64,000 nt of DNA from Flaccisagitta enflata (lineage: Eukaryota > Chaetognatha > Sagittoidea > Aphragmophora): positions 68,324,001 through 68,388,000 of the forward strand of contig OZ231127.1 in the NCBI GenBank assembly GCA_965153355.1, in the 5' to 3' direction. The notes beneath the pieces are model-generated. The model searched no databases, was not told where the DNA came from, and saw only the letters and a program-made list of their open reading frames with translations. Both the position numbers and the translations under genes were made by a program. Shown here piece after piece: positions 56,104-64,000 of the stretch; position 1 is the stretch's first letter, and every line of letters starts with the position of its first letter.

Positions 56104-56233
56104 CGCAAGAAGGAAGACCGACGTTGACCCGCTGATCAGCGTCCACGAATATTTTGCCCGCATCTGAACACAACCATAGGTGAGATGGAGGCAGGGGTAA
56201 TCGTAAACTTATATCCAGGGGAAATAATTTACT

Positions 56234-56709
56234 ATTTCACCTGCTCTCCAGCTCATCCAGGTTCGTGGAGGATTTCACGGTGGATCATGAAGGTTGGAGA
56301 GCTTGCAGCTGAGTGCTTTGGTATAGCGACTTGAGCATAGTTGATTGTCTTAGTTTGCATATATATTATTTTCATTTGTCATTTCCTGTCTTAATTGCTG
56401 TCCTTTTCATTTCTCCCTCGGTTATCTTCGGCGTGGCGTTTTGGCGTGGTGTCCTGGTGTGGTGTCCTGGTGTTGCGACGCGGAATTGTCCTTATTTTGC
56501 GCGGCTCTACGATGTGGTTTGCGGCGGCGTCATTTTTGGCCCACCCCCGCCCCGTCAACCGCCGCCGGCGTCTGCTCGCGTCGTCATACCGACAACCTTG
56601 ACCCACTGATGACATCGTCCACGAATATTTTGCCCGCATCTGAACACAACCATAGGTGAGATGGAGGCAGGGGTAATCGTAAACTTATATCCAGGGGAAA
56701 TAATTTACT
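56234..56709. mobile_element. 476-bp element, unit 2 in tandem
   Basis: The same ends as unit 1 with a short interior, including a GC-rich stretch at 56420-56600. It lies head-to-tail with unit 1 and looks like a minimal form of the same element. Confidence 0.75.
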
Positions 56710-57326
56710 GTGTCAGAAATATGTTCAATATGGGGCTCCTGTTTGATCTTTAAAATTTTGTAAAATCCAATTGCAAAGACATGTACAGTGAGGCTCATTA
56801 AAAAGTTTCCAGTTTTATCATTAACATTTTGCATTTGTTATCAGTGACATTATTGAAAGATTTTTTATTTTCTTCAATTTGAGTCCAATCCCAGATTTCT
56901 AGCTCTTTCTGTTTAGGCGTGACATTGATTTGAAGCAGTACATATCTGAATTGCCTTGGGAAAAAGGAGCCAAAAATTTTGATATTTTGCCTTATAGAAA
57001 ATATAACTACAGTGGACTACCGCATTTTCGTCACCTGATTTAACGACATTTCGGATTTAACAGCCAAGTTTCTTTAGTCCCAAATTTTTACAGGTTTTTG
57101 TAATGTTAATTCTACTTGATATAACAACACCTGATTCAACATCCAAACCTGATTTAAAGTCCCTATTTTTAAGTCCCATGGATGACCGTAACCTGATTTA
57201 GTGACATCAACTTCTTAATTTATAATTTTTTGTAACTTAGAATTTTTATTTCAATACTTATAGGTTTTAATATACTCTAAAAATGCAAAAAAGTCAAACA
57301 TGAGGTCAAACATGAAGACATTTTAC

Positions 57327-57647
57327 AACAAAGCCAGATACACGGCTACTAGGGCGGTCGGGAACTGGGTCAAATTTCAAAAATCTATATACTCATGTTT
57401 TACGCATATATATGCAAAAAAAGAAGGTTCCCCCACAAGTGGGGGTCTGTGTGAGGATAGGAAACCTTGTCGGCAAAAGACTGGCCTACACCAGAAGAGA
57501 TAGAAAGTTGCCATCTTTTTTAGGTGCGACAAAGCACCTCTATAACTGGCTGTGTCCGTCCGTCTGTCGGTCGGTCTGTCTGTCGGTCGGTAACGCATTT
57601 GTTCGACGATCCACACGTCGCACCTTATTGGCCTACTTGGCCTTGTT
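57327..57647. mobile_element. AACAAGG-ended element, both ends alike
   Basis: It begins AACAAAGCCAGATACACGGC and ends GGCCTACTTGGCCTTGTT, the inverted form of the same terminus, with a (GTCC/GTCGG)n stretch near 57555. The 57335-57480 interior reappears inverted at 62385-62530. Confidence 0.7.
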
Positions 57648-57895
57648 TCATTAAAAAGCAATACACAAGAGTTCGCAACTCACTCATAGCTGTCTTTCAA
57701 CTAAGATGCCACGTTGCATCTTAATGAAATAGTCACCCTGCCTGTTCATCTATCTGTGTGGTCGTCCATCCATCCATATTTCTATCTATCAATCCGTCCA
57801 CCCATTTATCCTCCATATCAGTCTGTTGGTCTTTTTATCATCTTCAAAACTCATTTAGATCGTCCAATTAGGCTTGGCTTTCGTCTCTACATTTC

Positions 57896-58280
<385 letters not shown>

Positions 58281-58351
58281 TCCCTATCAGCTCCGATCAT
58301 GCGTCGGATTAAGATCGGCTGAAAAGGTGGAATGACTTTGTTTTCAAATTG

Positions 58352-58519
58352 AACAAGGCCGGATACACGGCCACCAGTTGCGGACGAGTGGGCAGGGGCA
58401 GAAATGCGCGTTTTCCCACTTTTCGACTCGATGGTTACGGACGGACGGACGGACGGACGGACGGACGGACGGACGGACGGACAAAGCCTCTTATAGAGTT
58501 GCGTGTCCGCAACTAAAAA
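58352..58519 (+). mobile_element. AACAAGG/GTCGCG element, clean (GGAC)n core
   Basis: AACAAGGCCGGATACACGGC, AGTTGCGGACGAGTGGGCAG, a pure GGAC run of about ten copies, AGTTGCGTGTCCGCAACTAAAAA. One of the best-preserved copies. Confidence 0.9.
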
Positions 58520-58824
58520 GGACCCCCCCCCCCCGGCTTTGACGAATATCGCATCAAACAAAAGTCATACGGTTTTTGGGCTTGACCAGCGACAGGACCA
58601 AAACATGTTCTAAGTGACTGGTAAAAGAGATGATTCCCAGGGGAGGCGTGCAGGCCAAAAGGGATCATAGAATATTTAATAATAAAAAAACATATTATAA
58701 ATTTTCTACTAAGTGTTTTTTAAATTATATTCAATATCATTTTGAATCCTTATATTTAATATCATTCAATATCATTCGATATTATTTTGAATCCTTATAT
58801 TTTATACATATCAAATATGCAATA

Positions 58825-59023
58825 AAACAAGGCCGGATACACGGCTACTTTAGTCGCGTGCTGATGGGCAAGGGCGGTAATAAAAAAGGTTATCCATGCA
58901 CTTGGGCAAGAGAAGTAATGTAATAACCAATCATAAATGCCAAAATAAATTGATGGACAGTCCAACTGACGAACGCACTGACCGATTGACGAATAAAGAG
59001 GGTTGTAAAATTGTTACTAAAAA
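58825..59023 (+). mobile_element. AACAAGG/GTCGCG element, old copy
   Basis: AACAAGGCCGGATACACGGC, TAGTCGCGTGCTGATGGGCA and a degraded GGAC core, ending TTACTAAAAA. Confidence 0.75.
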
Positions 59024-59211
59024 TATTCATGTAAAAAAATATTACTTAATTTTATTAAATCTAATTCAAGTTTTTAAATCTTGGTTAGGAAACATGCGTT
59101 CCTCCCCTGGAATGACCCACTTCCAAGTCACTTCAAAACCATTCACCTGTCAGTCAGCAGGGTATTCAGTCAGAGGACATTTTGAATGAGTCTCTGAACG
59201 ATTTTGTTTTT

Positions 59212-59614
59212 AGTCGCGTGCACGCGACTCTACACCCCGCTTTGTCGGTCCGTCCGTCGGTCCGTCCGTCGGTCTGTCCATCCGTCCGTTGGTCCGTCCG
59301 TCCGTCCGTCGGTCCGTCACACTTTACTTTTTTTGTAATAAAGCGTCAACTCTTAGGTCATTTTAAGTCTTTTTTAGTCATTAATAGTTATTCTAAGTCA
59401 TTTTGAGTCATTCTAAGTCATTTTAAGTTATTCAAAGTCATTTTAAGTTATTTTAAGTCATTTTTGGTCCTTAGGTTTTTTAGACATTTTAAGTCCTTTT
59501 TGGACATTTTAAGTCATTCTAAGTCGTTCTAAGTCATTCTAAGTCATTTTAAGTCATTCTAAGTCCTTCTTACCCTGTAAATCTCGCACGCGACTTATAG
59601 GTGTTGGCCTTGTT
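59212..59614 (-). mobile_element. HINE-like element with AAGTCATTTT core
   Basis: AGTCGCGTGCACGCGACTCT, (GTCC)n, a 10-bp AAGTCATTTT/AAGTCATTCT array (59350-59570), GCACGCGACTTATAGGTGTT and GGCCTTGTT. It is a small sibling of the 27375 element, with the same ends and a related core. Confidence 0.88.
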
Positions 59615-59689
59615 CTTTCAGAATCCTCCGCCAGAGCGAATTTAATTCGAATAGCTTCGGGTCGTAACACATAAAACCCAGCCAACCCT

Positions 59690-59760
59690 TAGCCCTAAAG
59701 CTAATCATGTTCCTAACCTTAACCCTAAAACTATCCCCAACCCTAACCCTAACCCTAATC
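59690..59760. repeat. Short CCCTAA run
   Basis: CCCTAACCCTAACCCTAA plus degenerate neighbours. It resembles an interstitial piece of the TTAGGG telomere repeat but is too short to prove it. Confidence 0.5.
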
Positions 59761-60091
59761 TAAAAAACCGCTTAAAAAGTCTTAAAAACAAAAGATCGAC
59801 AGATGGTTGTTCAAGTGTACCCAGTCAGACATAAATAAGCGCCTGACGTCCCAGCTTGTTATCCTGCCTGGGGCCGGCAAGAGAGGAGGTCAACCTCACC
59901 ATAGAAAGGGGGCCTGGACCCTAGGGGGGGGGCCAGGAGATCCCCTAAGATAAAAGAAAGAAAGGAGAAAAAAAAAAGAAAAACTGGACCGCATTTACGC
60001 CAGTTTATGATTGAAGTCACAATTCCCAACTATTCTAGAAATAAAGTGAATTTTAATTTTTCAACATGGATAAAAAAGAAACATATATTTA

Positions 60092-60455
60092 CAGTATGAT
60101 GGGAGCAATGACGACCTAGACTGGAGGATAGATTTAAGGTATCTTAATTTTATTTTTAATAAATAAAAGTTATGCAAATTAATATTTAATTAAAACTTAA
60201 AATGACCATAAAACCTGTAAAAATAGACCAATTGAGCTGATTTTTTTTCAAAACCATGTAAAATTTTTCACCCGATCCATTGAGATAGGTTAAAACTTTG
60301 AAAAATGAAATCTTGATGAGGTCAAGACGCAAACATTTTCACTCAATAGAGCAACCTTAAATTAGCCTAGATCTCAAATATTTTATGATAAAAAAAAAAT
60401 TGAAATACTTAAAATCTATCCTCCAGTCTAGGTTGTCATTGCTCCCATCGTACTG
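60092..60455. mobile_element. 364-bp TA-flanked TIR element, innermost
   Basis: CAGTATGATGGGAGCAATGA and its complement match over about 48 bases. TA at 60090-60091 and 60456-60457. It is the third level of the 56786-63458 nest. Confidence 0.9.
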
Positions 60456-61085
60456 TATCAATTTAGAAAACACATATAAAAGACAGTTTAAATCCTTTAA
60501 AAAAGAATATTAAATGAATCAATCCCAGGGTTGTATCTTAAATAATTTAGAAGCTAGAGCTGCTTCTCTCCTGTTTGGGAAGTCAAAACTGGAGGTGTGC
60601 GCAAGCAGTTAGGCGCTTCATTGAGGCGAGATCCAATTTACAAAAAGGGGCATGGAAAGAGAAAATGATAAATCTTCGAGGTCTTAAAAGCAGTCTACAA
60701 TGCGGTGGACATTGAATATGTAGATATGTAGGCAGACCCTATCTCATGTCCTCCTTTTCTTCAAAAGCACTCAGACAAGATTTGGAACAATCCATCGAAA
60801 CGCCTCTTGATATTAAAATTCTAAGCAACACTCAGCATGTAGAGCGTTTCCCCAACTTATGGCAAAATATGCAACCAGAGCAGCAGCATCGAAATTGCGT
60901 AATGGCCTTTGCAAGGCAAGGCAACCATACAACATCACCAAAATCGTCCTCAGTTTGAGAGAAAATCTGGTTTTGAGGGATAATTCGTATTGAAATATTT
61001 AGTACTATCTTGCTAAAAAGTATATCGACAAGATACAATACAGTTCAATCGTTTATCAATTAATGCATATAACATTTGTAAAATA
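60456..61085. other. Interior of the nested element, unassigned
   Basis: A plus-strand 70-residue frame (60746-60958) has no recognised motif. It could be decayed transposon coding sequence. Confidence 0.35.
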
Positions 61086-61400
61086 CGACTTTCACTTTGT
61101 GTGACCTTCTAGGCATCATCTTAAGCTTTCATGCCCCTTGGTATGCTTTTGTAAAGCAATTGAAGGTATGATGGTGTAGTGTTCTCCCACATCTAGAGAG
61201 CGATACTTTTCAGCTTGGCCTTCGATATGGCGCATTCATAATTATGCAGCTCCTTGATATTAATTCACAAAAATTCATCACTGAGGTCTAGACTGTTTCC
61301 AGGCCAACCTGGAAACAACTTGACGCCATAGTGAATGCTTCATTGTCAGGGCGTGGTGCGCCAGAGCATCACTCCTCAATTGGTGTCTTCAACAATTTAC
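61086..61400 (-). pseudogene. Degraded Tc1/mariner-family transposase C-terminus
   Basis: In shifting minus-strand frames: DALAHHALTMKHSLW (compare the family pattern QDNAPAHTA), then FPGWPGNSLDLSDEF (compare WPGNSPDLNPIENLW), then WENTTPSYLQLLYKSIPRGMKA (compare the LQ-x-L-x-x-SMPRR region). Stops and frameshifts separate the pieces, and the Asp-Leu-Asn-Pro box is broken. It is a fossil of an autonomous element, probably the one that built the surrounding TA/TIR structure. N-terminal DNA-binding parts were not recognised. Confidence 0.62.
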
Positions 61401-61639
61401 AAAATTCTAAAATGCAATTTTTTCGCCATTTTCCACTTTGAGTAGTAACTTTGTTTTGCTTGTCATTTTTAAACGAAAAAACTTAGAACAATGCGGTTTG
61501 CGCCATTCGATTGGAAATTCGATGAAGTTTCCAGGCGTCACCGATTTTCCTATGTTTGCATTATTTTTTGGGTAGTTATGTCCCATTATGCTTGTCGATA
61601 TACATATTAGCAAGATAGTATTGGCTGTTCCTTATTTTT

Positions 61640-61825
61640 AGTCGCGTGCACGCGTCTCTACAAACCGCTTTGTTGGTCGGTCGGTCGGTCAGTTGGTTAC
61701 ACTTTATATTTTTTAATGATTTTATTTCTTTGACCTCACTGCTCCTGCCAAAATGGTCTGGTGACCTCAAATATGGCCACTGCCCACCCGCACGCAACTA
61801 AGGTAGCTGTGTATCCGACCTTTTT
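61640..61825 (-). mobile_element. AACAAGG/GTCGCG element
   Basis: AGTCGCGTGCACGCGTCT, (GGTC)n, GCCCACCCGCACGCAACTAA and TGTGTATCCGACC. The terminal GGCCTTGTT is degraded. Confidence 0.8.
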
Positions 61826-61884
61826 GAATTCTGTTATGGAATAGTTTGAATTATGTTTATGAAGAATTGGCGAAAAAAAGCAAG

Positions 61885-62285
61885 CATTCATGAATGAATG
61901 AATGAATGAGTGAATGATGAATGAACCAATGAATAAAGGTATGAACAAATCAATGAATGAACAAGTGAATGAAATAAGGAATAAAGATGAATAACTGAAT
62001 TTGGCTCAGATATGGTCAATAAAAATATCTCATGCGGTCATGTATGTGATTGCAGTTTATTATGGCCGAATGAATGAATGAATGAATGAATGAATGAATG
62101 AATGAATAAATGTATGAATGAAAGAACGAATGAACGAATATATGAACACATTGATGAAACAATGAGTGAGAATGTTAGAGTGAACCAATGAATTCATAGA
62201 AGGAATGAATGAACAAATGAATGAATGAACAAATGAATGAATGAATAAATGAATGAACGGAAAATAAATGTTTAAGTGAATGAAC
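61885..62285. repeat. (GAAT)n microsatellite
   Basis: GAATGAATGAATG runs at 61890-61975 and 62065-62285 with AACAAATG variants. The Ser/Phe/Ile/His frames on the minus strand are artefacts. Confidence 0.95.
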
Positions 62286-62384
62286 GAAGTTTTGGAGCAA
62301 GACTGGCAGTAGGTTGAAATAATTGCTAAGGACATGCCAAATATTGCAGGAAAAAGAAACATCGTTTTTTCTTCATGGAAATGG

Positions 62385-62690
62385 TGGGCTAGATTTTGCC
62401 GACAAGGTTTCCTATCTTCACACAGACCCCCGCTTGTGAGAAAACCTTCTTTTTTTGCATATATATGCGTAAGACATGAGTATATCGATTTTTGAAATTT
62501 GACCCCATCCCCGACCGCCCTAACGGCTACCCCAGTCGCATGCCGGTAAGCAGGAGCCATATTTGAGGTCACTAGAGTATTTAAGCTGGAGCAGTATCAT
62601 CAAAGAATAAAAACCATAAAAAAAAGTGTGCCCAATCAAAAGATGGATGAACTGACAATGTAAGGTGTAAAGTCATTTAGCATGAGACTA
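62385..62690. mobile_element. Decayed relative of the 57327 element
   Basis: 62385-62530 is the inverted form of 57335-57480 (GCCGACAAGGTTTCCTATC, GCATATATATGCG). CAGTCGCATGCCGG and a degraded end GAGACTAAAAA near 62690 follow. Confidence 0.65.
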
Positions 62691-63458
62691 AAAATGATGC
62701 CATATCATGGACTAAGAGGTTTGAAATCAATTTTGTTTGAAACAATTTGATATAAACTCATTACATGTGATATTCAATAAGGGTTCATAAGGCTCTCTCC
62801 CAGTTATTCCAGTTTGAATATAGTGAGATATTTTGTTCTACTTTTCATACAAATATGTTATAATGATACTAAAAGAGGCTATCTTTTAGCTTATGTGATG
62901 GTTTGTTGGCCAGTTACACAAATGCTATGGTGAGTACATATACAAACATATGAAAATATATTTCAAAACTATCTTAACTAAATGTATCTAAAACTATAAA
63001 TTCGATTTAACAACACTCGGATTTAACGACCAAAATTCCTCAGTCCCTTCAAGGTCGTTAATTCGGGTTCCCACTGTAGTTAACTTTAAACTTATGTCAT
63101 TTCAAAGCGAATCAAACCACAAACTTCTGCTTGGTCTATATTTGTAGATTTTTTGAAGCTTTTTAAAATGGTCATGTATATGATGTATGAATCATATATC
63201 GTTTTCAATATATTTAAAGAAAGCAAGATCAACCTTCTGTTCTGTCAAAGGCTGTCCGCTTCCAAGCAGAAGTAAATTGCTTATCATCTTTGTACATTTA
63301 TAGTTTTTTAACAATTTGAGTCACATAAATTGAGTTGGACTAGATCTGTAAAGTTTTTGAAAAAGTCTAAAAATCTCATGAATTTTAATTGTTTAAAGTG
63401 ATTACAATTAAAATAATTAGCTCCTAAACTGCTGGAAACTTTTTTATGAGCCGCACTG

Positions 63459-64000
63459 TAGACATGCCAATTGCACCACTAGTTAGCTCTCGAGTAGTAC
63501 TTGATATTGATTTTAGGTCAATTACTGAATTAGAGGTGGATGAATGTTATGTCCTAAATTGACCAATTTGCAACAAAAATCAACTTTTTACATCTGCTTC
63601 TACAGTCATTAAAAAACTGGGGTCATATCGATCAAATTTTTTTGCCACCATTGGTCAGAGCAGCAAAAATTCTTCGATTTGGTCACCAATTTCATGGTGG
63701 TTGGTCCATCCTGAGCCAAAATATGCTCAATTCAGTGTAAAAGCTGCAGTTTGACTTTCATACCCTTTCATCTTTTAAATGCTCGCAATTCTCAACAAAT
63801 TTGGATAAAAACATAAGCTCTAGTTTTATTATCTCATGGATTATAGGTCCTAATTCAAATTCAAAGGGGCCTTATTTTGATGCCTAAAGTTGAAAGTTTT
63901 ACTGTAACACTGGGATTTTAGGGGGGTGGTGGCCATGAGTAAAATCGATCATATATGGTCAAGAAACTTGGAAAATACTGTTGTTATGATGAAAGAAGCC
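63459..64000 (+). repeat. Segmental duplication, copy B (last part)
   Basis: Matches 30660-31285 to the last base of the window, with one unit of the 40-45 bp duplication seen in A. The duplication therefore extends beyond the window. Confidence 0.9.

Larger units (their letters stand above)
48664..56233. mobile_element. Giant minisatellite-filled element, unit 1
   Basis: It starts ATTTCACCTGCTCTCCAGCT and ends CAGGGGAAATAATTTACT. ACT stands at the left flank (48661-48663), the unit joint (56231-56233) and the right end (56707-56709). Copy A has one ACT and no insertion (30583-30585). Unit 1 and unit 2 share about 60 bases at the start and about 115 at the end. Between these are several unrelated minisatellites and no recognised gene. 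Confidence 0.75.

Noticed and set aside
48664-56709. LTR retrotransposon reading of the 8-kb insertion
   Set aside because: The two units share only short ends and not full LTRs, and no gag, protease, RT or integrase frame is present.
60746-60958. A 70-residue frame as a gene
   Set aside because: No recognised domain and it lies within a nested transposon; kept only as unassigned.

Overview
The window is nuclear DNA of an invertebrate animal; the phylum cannot be fixed from the sequence. The evidence is GT-AG introns, a secreted trypsin-fold protease, a seven-transmembrane receptor and a LINE reverse transcriptase, all in the standard genetic code. Genes are sparse. Most of the 64 kb is minisatellite, microsatellite and non-autonomous mobile elements, so nearly all long open frames here are repeats whose period is a multiple of 3.

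Layout. 1-5 kb: a GGTTGAC minisatellite that starts inverted (GTCAACC) and becomes three higher-order units. 5.6-8.7 kb: a LINE copy with ORF1 on the minus strand head-to-head with a 5'-truncated reverse transcriptase on the plus strand. 9-12.5 kb: a 35-bp array, a huge 12-bp inverted array, more GGTTGAC, and a satellite alternating 166 and 170 bp. 13.76-26.15 kb (minus): a complete six-exon serine protease gene (279 aa). Its first intron of 9.6 kb is packed with fold-back-like elements. 34.2-38.0 kb (minus): the last three exons of a seven-transmembrane receptor with a Cys-rich modular ectodomain. 38-44.5 kb: local duplications and elements. 44.5-64 kb: a second copy of the 15.5-31.3 kb segment.

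The key to the window is this direct segmental duplication: copy A 15525-31285, copy B 44522-64000 and probably beyond. A and B stay alignable by eye except at large insertions, and for most of these the other copy shows the empty site. A carries a 584-bp TIR element, a 7.29-kb block, a 608-bp TA-flanked MITE, a 1.9-kb tandem-repeat-cored element and a 74-bp hairpin. B carries an 8.05-kb two-unit minisatellite element and a 6.67-kb nest of Tc1/mariner- and pogo-like elements. Copy B holds protease exons 1-2 only, because its breakpoint lies 20 bp before exon 3.

Three non-autonomous families dominate. (1) Elements from AACAAGG to CTAAAAA have subterminal GTCGCG inverted repeats, a (GGAC)n or 10-12 bp minisatellite core and a terminal palindrome; they sit in A/T runs and resemble Helentron-associated (HINE) elements. 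(2) Fold-back-like elements keep the same GC-rich arms but have interchangeable minisatellite cores. (3) A cohort of TA-flanked TIR elements mostly measures about 565-608 bp. Families 1 and 2 as described here are the best candidates for undescribed biology, together with the receptor ectodomain.
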